Shown piece by piece: positions 1 to 10,172 of a DNA stretch of 64,000 nt. Positions within the stretch are counted from its first letter, which is position 1, and the number at the start of each line of letters is the position of its first letter. Source of the DNA: Rehmannia glutinosa (Eukaryota; Streptophyta; Magnoliopsida; Lamiales; Orobanchaceae); assembly GCA_016081115.2 (NCBI GenBank), contig CM071930.1:42259335-42323334 (forward strand). Reading direction: 5' to 3'. The position numbers were made by a program, and so were the translations under genes. The notes under the pieces were generated by a model. It made no database searches and was not told the origin of the DNA. It was given only the letters and a program-made list of their open reading frames with translations.

Positions 1-1198
1 TGCTTCTTCTTCAGAATCACTTGAGTAGTCAGCTTCACTATTTTCTGAGTCTGCTGCTTCTTTAGACTTAGTTGTCTCAGCAATCTCAGCAGCCAACATA
101 TCATTTTTCTTTTCCTATCTTCTTTCTCTGAAGACTTTTCTTTCTTCTTCATTCCTGTATTAATTGACTACTGGATATGGACAGTCAATAGCGAAGTGTC
201 CTGGTTGTCTGCAGTTCCAACACAAGTTCTCAGCTCTTTGGTCATTTCTTTCAGTCCTTGAATTATCAGCTCTCTGATATTCAACTTTTTGATGCTCAGC
301 TCTCTTGGGTGGCCTATCTTCCCTTGACTTGGAGGGAGCTGAATGTCTCCTGGACGACTCACCCTTGTTTCTTTTATAGTTCTTGTTGAAGAACTTGTTG
401 AATCTTTTAACCATCAGGGCAATCTCCTTATGGTCAATGGCTTCCTTGACCTCAGCTCTCTTCCCATCCTTGACTATAAGTGCAGCTGTTTTGGGTACAA
501 CTGTCTCCTCTTGATCTTTTCTTCTCAGCTCAAACTCATAGGCTTTGAGGTCTGAGAATAGCTCATGATTGGATGTTGTTGTGAGGTTCATTGAATGTCT
601 CAGGGCCATGACCTTCATTTCCCATTCAACTGGGAGGCTTCTTAGAATCTTCATACATATTTCCTTCTGTGTATATTCTTTCCCAAGTGCTGATAGTTCA
701 TTTGTGATTTCAGTGAATCTAGCATCCAACTGATCTAAGGTTTCACCTGCAAGAATTTTAAAATTTTCTAATTTCTGTACAGCAACAGACAATTTGTTTT
801 CTTTAATTTGCTCAGATCCTTCACAAATTAAAGTTAATTTATCCCAGATTTGTTTTGCAGTTTGGCAAGATTTAACTTTGTTGAACATTGCTTTGTCAAG
901 GTTTTTTAAAGTATGTCCTTGGCTATATTGTCCAAGTTGTATCTTTTTCTATCCTCATTTGTCCACTCAGTCCTTGGTTTCTCAACTAGGGCTGGTCTTG
1001 CCTCAACAACAAATTCTTCTCCTTCAGCTGCAGCTGCTCTTCGTACGGCTGTGTTCACTTTAGTATTTACAGTGGCCCTTCCTCTATCACTATCCACATT
1101 TCATCATGTAAAGCAGATAGATGAGCCTGCATACGAATTTTTCAGTCATCAAATTCCTCAATAGTGAACATGGGAATGCGTGTCAAATTTGCTTCCAT
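1..1198 (-). pseudogene. gag: Sirevirus gag polyprotein, broken (S1)
   Basis: The ATG is at 1198, shown by the match to the S2 gag start (MEANLTRIP). The N-terminal part is frameshifted. The main open stretch is 888-160: a UBN2-type gag core (NKVKSC..AKQIWDKL, then LSALGKEYTQKE) followed by a CCHC zinc knuckle (CWNCRQPGHFAIDC) near 190-240. A stop near 160 replaces a Lys codon present in S2 (VVN then YRNEEERK), and coding-like sequence continues to the left edge with an acidic Ser-rich segment. By family knowledge this would be the capsid/nucleocapsid protein that packages element RNA. It cannot be translated in full as it stands. Confidence 0.9.
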
Positions 1199-1311
1199 GA
1201 TAATAACTTTGCAATAAAAATATGATTTTTGAAAGAGCAAGTGTTAAAAGTTTCTTTGAAAGATTGGAGATCTAGTTCAGTAACCAGTGCGGAAGGCTCA
1301 ATGAACCAACC

Positions 1312-1323
1312 ACTCTGATACCA
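1312..1323 (-). promoter_or_regulatory. Primer-binding site (tRNA-Met type), S1
   Basis: The minus strand reads TGGTATCAGAGT two bases after the LTR end, the usual plant copia PBS for initiator tRNA-Met. The CAG inside it is intact here, unlike in S2 and S3. Confidence 0.85.
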
Positions 1324-1325
1324 CT

Positions 1326-2885
1326 TGTAGGTCCCAAGGGGTGTAAGTAAGGTTTAGAAGGGGGGGGGGTTGAATAAACCTTACCAACTTTTCGATTTTA
1401 GTCCTTTTAAAATATTACAGAGTTAATACACAACTTAGTCCTTGAGGGACATCTAAGTTAGTTAATCAGCAGAGTTAGCCACTCAACAGACTCGATAAAG
1501 CTGTTGATAGAATAACTCAGCTGTTTAGTCTAAGACTTAACTTGGCTGTGATAAGTTTTTCAGCGGAAGACTTAACACCATTGAATTTGATTTATCTTTG
1601 TTTTAACACTTGATTTTAGCACTTAGTAATTTTATTAGTTGGATAGCAAATTATCAGCATATATAAAATATGTGTGCAGAAATGTAAATATGCTGAAATG
1701 TAAATGACACAAGTAAATTTTATAGAGGTTCGAAGATGGGGTAATTCTTCTACTCCTCGCTTCTCCAACTCCTAGAGGAATCCACTAAGTAATGATCAGT
1801 TTACAAAGTGGTTATCAGTCTAGAGACAAGTCTTGATCACGCAGCTGACTTGCTCCTTGGACTCAGTCTGGAGATGCCTTGATCACACAGCTGACTTCTC
1901 GTCCGACTCAGCTTCTTCACATGGCAGCTGTCTTGCTACTTCAACTCACTTTCTCAAGCTTCTTGGATTTGATCACGAAGCCCTCCAATAACTTGAGATT
2001 GGTTAGACCTTGAACATTCCTACAATCCTGCTTGGAAAATAGACCCCTTTTGATTCTTCAAAAGATCCCTCTTCAACAGTTTGAAAGTTATCTTTCTTTC
2101 ACAGCTTGGTGTTAGATCGATTTCCTTCGAGATTTAGGCTTGAGGATTTTGTTTGAATATCTTGAGAATATTTTGCAGGTTCCAGTTTGAATAGTGCTTG
2201 ATTTCTCAGATGTGCAAGGTAACCTTTTCTCAATGAAATTCCTCATCCTTTTATAGTGAAAAATCTGCCCATTGAAGAGATAGGCTGAATTTCAAAAGTC
2301 ACTTGTGTTCGTTGGCTTGTCTTTTCTTGGTCTTGATCTTGAGATGTAGACCTTTCCTCATATTAAATGAATGTTTAGCTTTTCGATCTCGACGTCTGAG
2401 GTGCGTGCTTCCCATTGGTTTATTCCTTTTGCACACTTCTGGGACTGAGCACTTTAAGACATGGCAACATGGAAGTATTACTTATTTAAGTAAAGTTCTT
2501 GACTTTTGTGCAACGGATTCTTTTCAGTTAACTCCTCTTTGCAACTGCCTTTTCCCCAGGTGACTTGAGTCTGCTTCAATCATTGAAAGACTCATCTGTC
2601 ACTTCAACTTGTGACATGGCTTTTCAAGTTGACTTAATCGACTCTTCACACACCGTGTCCCTCACTTTGTTTCATCCGGTTTTCTATCTTGGCCATACTC
2701 ACTTGTTCACGGAGTCTTCACTTCACTTCTTCTTGATTGACTTCTTGTATTCCCGGCCATAGTCGACTTGACTCACTCATCCAAATTATCTATTACAATG
2801 AGAATTACAAGGAAAATGGGGTGCCAACATTCTAATCTAAGTTTTACATGGCATTCATCAAAATCTACAAAATAATTTCCCAACA
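1326..2885 (-). repeat. 5' LTR of S1
   Basis: 1560 bp with TG..CA ends. It aligns along its length with LTRs at 15248-16829, 36190-37730, 46889-48415 and 57519-59024. It keeps CAGCTG motifs (for example 1842-1847 and 1924-1929) that are altered in the S3 LTRs. Confidence 0.93.
2247..2255 (-). promoter_or_regulatory. LTR TATA box, S1
   Basis: The minus strand reads TATAAAAGG about 630 bp into the LTR. The same motif is at the same place in all family LTRs (15891, 37092, 47780, 58372), which marks the likely core promoter of the element RNA. Confidence 0.6.
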
Positions 2886-3776
2886 TAAGGCAAACATAAA
2901 ATCGATAACCACATTGTTAGTAACATCTAAACACATACCTTGGGATTCCATTGAGTGACTTAAGCACCATTCCAATACGTCTTTCATCACAACCTGTTCA
3001 AACTTGGCTTCCATGCATGGGGTTAGCACATCAATCATGTTGCAATGTTCGGCGTTTTCATGAAATTGCATAGCTTTGTAAATTTAAAATAATATGTGTT
3101 CATCATTTACTCGTAATGTTAATTCACCTTTTCGCACATCGATTAGTTCTCTACCTGTGGCCAAGAATGGTCTACCCAGAATTAATAGAACCTCTCGGTC
3201 CTCTTCCATCTCCAACACAATGAAGTCTGCTGGGAAGATGATATTGTCTACCTTTACTAACACATCTTCAATCACCGCTTTTGGATATGTTACCGAGCGA
3301 TTTGCTAATTGTAGGGTAATTGTTGTAGGATTTACTTCACCTAATCCCAATTTTCGAAATATTGATAACGTCATCAAGTTAATGCTTGCACCTAAGTCGC
3401 ATAGTGCTTTATCAAATGTTGTTCCACCAATTACGCATGGAATTGTGAAACTCCCGGGATCCTTGCATTTTTGAGGTAACTTCCTTTGAATAATTGCACT
3501 ACACTCCTCTGTCAGTTTCACCGTTTCATATTCCGAGATTTTTCTTTTCTTTGCCATGATATCTTTAAGAAATTTCGCATAGTTTGGCATTTGTTCAAGT
3601 GCATCCGCAAAAGGTATATTGATTCGATTTTCTTAAAAATTTCCAAAATTTTTAGAAATTGATCATCTAATTTCTTTTTCTGAAACCTTTGCGGGAAAGG
3701 GATAGGTACCTCAGTTCTTGCAATGGTTGGAGCATATTTTACCTTTTCTTTTTCCACAGGGGGTGGCGCCACCTCC
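2886..3776 (-). pseudogene. pro: Gypsy protease and gag C-terminus, broken
   Basis: The reading continues from the gag fragment at 8613 across the nested solo LTR (..DTAEEV then APPPVEKEKVKY), followed by an Athila/Tat-type region (PIPFPQRF) and a frameshift near 3620. The open frame 3590-3084 is a retropepsin-like domain with the active-site variant CDLGASINLM and the flap/C-terminal motif LILGRPFLATG. Downstream, to 2886, is the linker that normally leads to RT (KAMQFHENAEHC). By family knowledge this aspartic protease cleaves Gag-Pol. The frameshift, a stop after ILF and the S1 insertion make it non-functional. Confidence 0.87.
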
Positions 3777-5359
3777 TGTCACACCCCAATTACGTAATCA
3801 AAATAGCACCCAATTACAACTACACATATTCATCAACTTAGGCTCAACATGAGCTCTTATCTAATGTAAAAATAACTAAGAATCATAAATACATCGAAAG
3901 TCTATAAATCTATACAATTAAATTAGAATTTCAAGTAACATGTCTTTACAAGATAATAGCTACACTGTCCAAACACTGGCAAATATGTCCTCATAATGGA
4001 ACATTATGTTGAATCAATCCTAGTCCAAAATTCTTGTGTCGGACTCATCGATCTCAAAATATTTGGTCTCTGAAATATTTTATAAAATCATGGGGTGAGC
4101 TAAACGAGCTCAGTAGGTTGGGTAGGGGAATGCAATATTTGAAGACTGAAATATTTCCTTTTGGCATGAGCAAAATATTTAGTGTGCCATAAGATATTCA
4201 TGTATGCATGAACAAAGATTCATATACCACATGATCGAGAACATATTGCAATTCAATGAGGATAAATTAATTTTTAATGCTAGCAATGATGCAAAGCACA
4301 CTATGCAATAATTAATTGAGTATAGTAAAAGTTTTGCTTTTCAATTGGACAATAGATATCTCAGATTCTTTTGAAAACAAACAATAGATATCCTGTTTAA
4401 AATCAAACAGTCAGTCAATCAGTCCCGAAACAGTAAACATAATATCGGACACAAAACCCGTCCGTTCTCCTTAGAACTCCCAAAAAAATATTCAGCCGAA
4501 GCCCAGTCACTTTATCCTTACCAGTTGGCTCGACGTCTCTTTAGCTATGGGCTTTTGCCCAGAGATCTTCATATTCATGAATATACCGTTCTACGACCCA
4601 AATTCTGTCGCCGTCTCCGGCCCGACTAGAATGTGGGAATAGGCAAATGGGTAATTAAACAAGGACCACAGGCAAGCTATTCGATCCATTGTCTAATCCA
4701 CCCACATCACAATGGACTCAGTCAATCAATATTTTTGTTAAAATGACATTTATTTGTCTAAAGGCCAAGTCAAACAGTCAGTAGAGTTACAATATGAACA
4801 TAAATGTACATTCAAATCATGAATGACACAATTAATGTTTTTCTTAACAAACTAAATTATCTTGAAAGAAACAACAACAAAAGCACCATAGAATAATCTT
4901 ATATTGTAAACATTGTAAAAATGATGTATATCGTGAAATGATTAAATTGATCAATGTCGTGAAGTTCATGAAATGGCTAATGTCGTGAAATTTATGAAAT
5001 TGCAAGCAAACCTAATTTTTCTTTAGAGAAATAAAATTTTCCCCACCTTCACTTTGATCCCCGAGCTAGTCTCCTGTCAGACCATCTTACGGATCTAGAT
5101 CTGTTAGACGGGTCTAAATATTCTCAACTAGTGCTTTAAAATGTCAAAATATAGATTATTCAACGGGCCTTACTCTTTTTAACATCTCCAGGTCTACGGT
5201 CTACAAACCATGGCGTTTCCTAGCAATTACGTGTTGATTGCATTATTTCCAAGTCTTGGTTTGCAGTCAACTCTAACTCGAGCCAAAGCAATCATACAAT
5301 TTGTGGATCATACATTATGTGGTGTAAATTTACAAGAGCCCCATAAACATAGATGTATC

Positions 5360-5800
5360 ATGAGTCTTCTCAAGTATCTCGTTCTCTTCTCTTTGTTTCA
5401 TTCTTTGATCTTCATCAACCCAGCTGATTCGACATGCCCAGGATCCTTCCAGTGTGGGCATTTGGAAACCCTAGAATTTCCACTCTCCGATCATGGCGGA
5501 TGCGGGTTCTTCATGGTCGAAGATTTTAATTCTAGAAACCCTAGAATCCAGTTAGGAGCTGGGGGGTCTTGGTATAATATTGTACAACAGATATCCACAA
5601 ATAAATTCTTAATTCATGACCTTCTGCTTCAGGATTACTTGAATACACACATGTTTGGGTTTAGTCTCTACATGTATCCCCATCTACTTCATTTTCAGTC
5701 TCCCTTAATCTCACCGTGTTCATATGCATCAATCAATCTGATAATATTTTCTGGGCTTGCACTGAAATCAATCAGCTAATACATCATGGAGATGGTGATT
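5360..5800 (+). pseudogene. Captured fragment of a galacturonan-binding (GUB_WAK) receptor-like protein
   Basis: Translation from ATG 5360 gives a signal peptide-like start (MSLLKYLVLFSLFHSLIF, cleavage near ADS), then a Cys-patterned segment (CPGSFQCGHLETLEFPLSDH..CGFF) and an IQLG..GSWYNIV stretch. This fits the N-terminal half of the GUB_WAK_bind domain of WAK/LRK10L-type receptor kinases, which bind cell-wall pectin. After about residue 90 the frame slips; a parallel frame keeps likeness (NLTVF.., DNIFW). The transmembrane and kinase parts are absent. An in-frame ATG also lies at 5210. The gene identity is recognition by motif pattern only. Confidence 0.68.
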
Positions 5801-5879
5801 ACATTGAAAATCAAGTTGTGCTTTCATAATTTGGGAATTGAGAATGTTCCTAATGAAAGACACGACTAGAAAATAGAAG

Positions 5880-6590
5880 AAAACACTAAATGATACAAGT
5901 ATTAGTGTCAGCTAATAGTTTTATGGAAAATACTAATACATTTTATAAGAAAATCTAATACTTTGCAGGAGCACTACTAAAATACTCTCTGGGAAATTAC
6001 TAATACTTTTTCGAGAAACTACTAATACTTTTCCGAGGGACAGCTAATACATTTCGGGAGAGAAAAATTTAATTATATTCAGGAAAACTACTAAAATACC
6101 TCTCAAGGGAACTACTAATACTTTTTTGAGAAACTACTAATACTTTTTTGAGGGACTGCTAATACATTTCGGGAGTATATTAATGAGAAATACAAAAAAA
6201 CTCTTCAAGGAACTACTAATACATTTTAAAAGAACTGCTAATATTTTTTAGAAGGACGGCTAATACTTTTCAGAAGGACTGTTAATACATTCCGGGAGAA
6301 AAATTTAATTATATTCAGGGAAATTACTAAAATACTCTCCAGGGAACTACTAATACTTTTTCGAGGAACTACTAATACTTTTTTGAGGGACTGCTAATAC
6401 ATTTCGCGAGTATATTTAGGAGAAATAATAAAATACTCTTCAGGGAACTACTAATACTCTTCAGGAAACTACTAATACATTTCAGAAGAACTGAACTTTT
6501 TAGAAGGACGACTAATACGTTTCAGAAGGATTGTTAATACCGGTGGTCCCTGAAAACTACTAAAACACCACTGCTAATATTACGGAAATG
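5880..6590. repeat. Minisatellite of CTACTAATAC units inside the Pack-MULE
   Basis: Roughly 25-30 degenerate copies of a ~20-30 bp unit centred on (A/G)CTACTAATAC(A/T)TTT, with alternating variants ending TTCGAG or TTTCGGGAG. A higher-order period of about 240 bp is visible: the block starting near 6060 (GAGAAAAATTTAATTATATTC) recurs near 6297. No coding sense was found. Confidence 0.75.
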
Positions 6591-6659
6591 CCATCGGGTC
6601 CGCGGGTCAGATCTATCTAACAGGTCAGACCCGTTAGACGGTCTGACAGGAGTTTTTGT

Positions 6660-7880
6660 GTTGATCCCCAAATTTCTCCAACAAATTCCTTATCCAATCT
6701 CAAATGCTTCCTACAATAAAACCCAACAATTATCATATATTACCACTTACTATTTATTATTATTATTATTATTATTTCTATTTTGTTTCATTTACGCGTC
6801 ACCACTAGTAATTTAATAGTCATTATTCATCATTCGGAATTAACACATGTATATATTTACATATTACTTTTAAACTTTAAAAATATTATCAGTTAATCCT
6901 TAATAAAAAACCTTTTTTTTAAATAATATTTCTTCGAGCTGCTACATGTTTTATTGTTCTTAATTAACTTTAGTAGGATATATTTTCTTATCCTATTCCA
7001 CCAAGTCAATATTTAAACTGTAAGTGAACATATTCTTAGATTCTAGAAATAATCAATTTCAGTAATCATCAGGATTGGTTAGAAGTTTGTTTAAATTTCC
7101 CCTACATCAGTCATACAAGTCTTGGATATAATTCATTAATTTAAAAAAAAATATTTTAACGTTTTAAGGCTTCTATAAATTTAGTAAATTTAGATTATTT
7201 TCAAAGCTTTGTAAAAAAAGAAAATTGAAAGCTTGAACTAGAAGGAAGTTTCAAACGAAAATTAAAAGCTTAAACTAAAAGAAATTTTTAAACTTTTTCT
7301 CTCACAAATTATTTTCACGATCAATCACGGTAACAACAAGATATGGATATTTAAATAGTAATTATTATTAATTACATTGTTTGTTTTTAATTATTAATTT
7401 CTTATTAATTTTCAAGGGTTTTGGCCTAATGGGAAATCCCAATTTTATTTTTAGGAATTATCTTTTGGTCCAAATTCTTCTGGTTTATTTAACAAAGTAA
7501 ATAACATCATCTAATCAACACCACATCATAAAATATCTCAAATAAGAAAAGGGGAAAAGGCCAGATTCATGAATCAGATGAAACAATTCCATTTCTTTTT
7601 CTTTCCAAATTTCGAAAACAAAATCATTTACCCAGATTTAAGTTAGACTTTGCTCGTGACAGGGCAACACAAACACCAAGTGGAATTACTTAGATTTGGT
7701 TACTGGCGGTGTTGGCGGTGAACGGTGGTGGGGTGCGTGATGGTGGTGTGAATAAAAGAAGAACAAACCGAAAGCAATAGGGGTAGATGTTGGTGAATCT
7801 TAGCGCCGAGAAGGGAGGAGAAGATAAGATATATTTCACCTTTTTGTGTGTGTGGTACGTGTAGATAAGGATGAGAAGAT
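6660..7880. other. AT-rich interior of the solo LTR, no gene
   Basis: Mostly low-complexity AT-rich sequence with a (TTA)n microsatellite at about 6751-6775. Short ORFs here have no recognisable family and look accidental. Likewise 3777-5053 and 8140-8612 hold nothing beyond LTR sequence. Confidence 0.6.
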
Positions 7881-7891
7881 ATTAAGTTAAA

Positions 7892-8125
7892 CCCGCAAGG
7901 GTAGCTAAGTTGGTGGAGTAGGTGAGCGCGAGACTGAAAGGTCACGAGTTCGATTTCTCATACCAACATTTTCTTGGTTGAGCCTGTCACACAGGGCTTG
8001 CCTAGTGTGGTTTACCTGGTTGGCGTGGTTTGCAGGTTAGTACGTCCAGCCCGAGGGTTTATCTAGTGCGCACTCGAAGAGTAGCGACTGCGAGTTCCCC
8101 ATCGTAAAAAAAAAAAAAAAAAGAG
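7892..8125 (+). mobile_element. tRNA-derived SINE
   Basis: An RNA polymerase III promoter is visible: box A TAGCTAAGTTGG (7902-7913) and box B GTTCGATTTC (7948-7957), about 35 bp apart. The body is tRNA-unrelated and ends in a run of A at 8106-8122. Perfect 11-bp target duplications ATTAAGTTAAA flank it (7881-7891 and 8126-8136), as made by LINE-driven insertion. The length is about 234 bp. The 5' boundary is set by the duplication. The subfamily is not assigned. Confidence 0.85.
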
Positions 8126-8612
8126 ATTAAGTTAAAGATTTGAAGTGGCTTTTAAAAGCCTTTAGATGGGTAGAGACATTGGGGCTGAGTTTGGGCTAAG
8201 TTATTGGCTAGACTAATTATTGAAAAAAATAATGGGTTGATGTTATTAGGACCCCTTTAGATAAGTTTCAAAAGATTTAATTAACCCAAGAAAATAAAGT
8301 TTTACAAGACAATTAACTAAACATTCCTAAAATCCGAATTACATATATTCTAGGCTAACTAATTGATCTTGCTTAATTCTTAGAAAAAAATAAAACTAAT
8401 TAAATCACAACAATTTATTCGTTCCTCAATTTTCAATAATTCTCTCTTAGATGATCATTTCTACCATTAATCATGATATATATTTCACAAATGGACCCAA
8501 GTATACTGAATTATTCCAACAATTTAAAATAAACCAATTTATTTATTTCCAAGTAAAACCAAATATTTGTCATTTTGATATTTACTTCGTCATCCAAATG
8601 TGGTGTCTCACA

Positions 8613-9995
8613 CCTCCTCTGCCGTGTCCTGCTCCTCGATTGCTTCTATTTCTTGATCAATTGACATCTTTGGACCTTCATAACTTGTTCCACTCCTCAG
8701 ACGAATGGATTGGCAGTGTTCTCCCGAATCTGTCCTTGTGGCTTTCGGGAATTTGCCTTTTTGGTGTCGGCCATGTATTGACGTAGCAATCTGCCCCACC
8801 TGCTTTTCCAAAGATTTCAATCTATCATTCATGTTAGTATTTAATTGAGTTACATGATCCTCGATTTTGTCTATCTTGGCTTCATCCTGGTTTAGTCGAG
8901 ATTGAGTTTCTCCGATGAATGAAGCTAGCATCTCTTCTAGAGATGGTTTCTGTTCCTTTGGCTGCCCCGGATTATAGTGAGGTTGTGTCTGACTATTTTT
9001 GTAATTGTTATAGCCATGCTGTCCTACAAAGTTTGCTTCCTCCACAACCATTGCTACCTCTCTTGAATTACTTGCTGCATCGCTTCCAGTTTCATACTTA
9101 GCATGTATATTTGTTCTGTGAGTATGGCTATCTTATCCTCATCCTGAATTTCCGCGGTACGTCTATCCTCGGATCTCTCGGATGGCCATTGGTAACTGTT
9201 GTTCGCCATCTCCTCTAATAATTCTAGTGTCTCCTCAGGATATTTCCATAGTAGTGCACCTCCAAATGCAACATCTATAATTGTTCTTGTGTTGCCACGC
9301 AAACCATTATAGAAGTACTGAACCTGTTGGTAGTCGTGATATCCATGTTGAGGGCACTTCCTTAACAATTCCCGGACTCTATCCCATGCTTCTTATAGTG
9401 GCTTAGCATCTAATTGCCTAAACTTGGCGATCTTAGATTTCAGTTGCAGAGTCTTACTGGAGGAAAAGTATTTGGCTAGAAACCACTGACTTAGTTCTGC
9501 CCAATTTGCGGCAGGTGGTGTTAAAGAGCATAACCATCCCTTAGCCTTATCGCGTAGAGAGAATGCAAAAAGGCGGCATCGAATGATGTCCTCAGAAACA
9601 CCATTCATATTAACAGTATCACAAATTTCTAGAAAGTGCGCCAGATGCGCGTTTGGATCCTCAACGGTTCTACCCCCAAACTGGTTTTGTGACACCATCT
9701 GGATCAATGTCGGTTTTAGTTCAAAATTGTTTGCATTGATTGGCAGACAGGCCACACCCCCATAAGTTTGGTTTACCTCCGATTGGAAGTAGTCCCTAAC
9801 TGCCCTTCTCGCGGGCCTTTCCACAATCCTATCCTGGACGCCGGCCCCTGGTGGGCACTCCTCATTGTTTCTGTTTTTCACTACGTTTGGATTAGTCCCA
9901 TCCGCCGTTGCTTGGCTCTTTCCCTTAGTTGTTTCGTTGTTTTCGATTTCGAAATCAATGGGAATTGGCTGGGTCGATCTGAAATGCGTGATCAT
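8613..9995 (-). pseudogene. gag: Gypsy (Athila/Tat-like) gag, broken
   Basis: Three adjacent minus-strand frames form one gag: 9995-9393 (capsid core: FELKPTLIQMV, DPNAHLAHFLEICDT, KAKGWLCSL, W..LSQWFLAKYF), 9368-9054 (FYNGLRGNTRTIIDVAFGGAL) and 9051-8608 (GHYNPGQ-type region, then a coiled-coil segment around LEEMLASFIGETQSRLN). A stop near 9393 and a frame change near 9052 break it. The solo LTR at 3777-8612 splits it from its C-terminus. By family knowledge this is the structural protein of the virus-like particle. Confidence 0.87.
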
Positions 9996-10148
9996 GCACT
10001 ATCTACATTAGAAAAAATAATGTTCGAATCGAATAAAGGTAAAATTTAAAATAATTTCGACTATTTTGAAAAAAATTTAAAAAATTAAAAATATGCTTAA
10101 ATTAAGATTGAACTACTTATTACTATATCTAAGTATAATCTAATCAAT
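9996..10148 (-). other. Gypsy 5' leader between PBS and gag
   Basis: AT-rich, non-coding stretch joining PBS and gag start. No motif recognised. Confidence 0.5.
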
Positions 10149-10166
10149 CCCCGGACAACGACGCCA
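10149..10166 (-). promoter_or_regulatory. Primer-binding site (tRNA-Asp type), gypsy element
   Basis: The minus strand reads TGGCGTCGTTGTCCGGGG, close to TGGCGCCGTTGCCGGGG, the complement of the tRNA-Asp 3' end used by Athila/Tat elements. It lies six bases inside the LTR end. Confidence 0.82.
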
Positions 10167-10172
10167 AAAACT

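Larger units (their letters stand above)
1..2885 (-). mobile_element. Sirevirus-type Ty1/copia retrotransposon S1, 5' part (runs off left edge)
   Basis: On the minus strand the order is LTR (2885 to 1326), PBS (1323 to 1312), then gag running off the window. The LTR starts TGTTGGGAAATT and ends CCTACA, the same termini as S2, and it is clearly the same family as S2, S3 and the solo LTR at 57519. The protein matches the S2 gag almost throughout. S1 landed in the protease-RT linker of a gypsy element: a minus-strand reading frame ending near 2886 runs straight into the LTR. The 5 bases next to the LTR are TAAGG, but the other end is outside the window, so the target duplication cannot be confirmed. 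Confidence 0.93.
5063..6660. mobile_element. Pack-MULE-like DNA transposon with captured gene fragment
   Basis: The ends are inverted: the left has CTCCTGTCAGACCATC and the right reverse complement has CTCCTGTCAGACCGTC, after about 9 poorly matching outer bases. The similarity extends further in as GTTAGACGGGTC-like blocks. The flanks carry a perfect 9-bp direct repeat TTGATCCCC (5054-5062 and 6661-6669), the length made by Mutator-like transposases. No transposase is inside, so it depends on another element. The contents are a receptor-like protein fragment (5360 to about 5800) and a minisatellite (about 5880-6590). Confidence 0.8.
3777..8612 (-). mobile_element. Solo LTR (large, gypsy-like) inserted in gypsy gag-pro
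   Basis: The 5-bp target duplication CCTCC is perfect (3772-3776 and 8613-8617). On the minus strand the unit starts TGTGAGACACCACA and ends GGGGTGTGACA, common ends for plant gypsy LTRs. I saw no second LTR, PBS, PPT or coding domain of its own, so a solo LTR is the simplest reading. It is 4836 bp, about 3.2 kb after removing the Pack-MULE and its duplicated 9 bp. The insertion interrupts the host frame, which resumes on the other side. A domainless LARD-type element is the alternative. Confidence 0.8.

Noticed and set aside
5210..5779. A possible intact small secreted receptor-like gene
   Set aside because: It sits wholly inside terminal repeats with a 9-bp target duplication, lacks transmembrane and kinase parts, and the frame slips after ~90 residues. 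A captured fragment fits better.
7892..7970. A tRNA gene
   Set aside because: Boxes A and B are present, but the body does not fold as a full tRNA by eye and ends in poly-A with target duplications, so it is a SINE.
8451..8786. Plus-strand ORF of 111 codons
   Set aside because: It crosses the solo LTR/gypsy gag boundary and is antisense to the gag frame.
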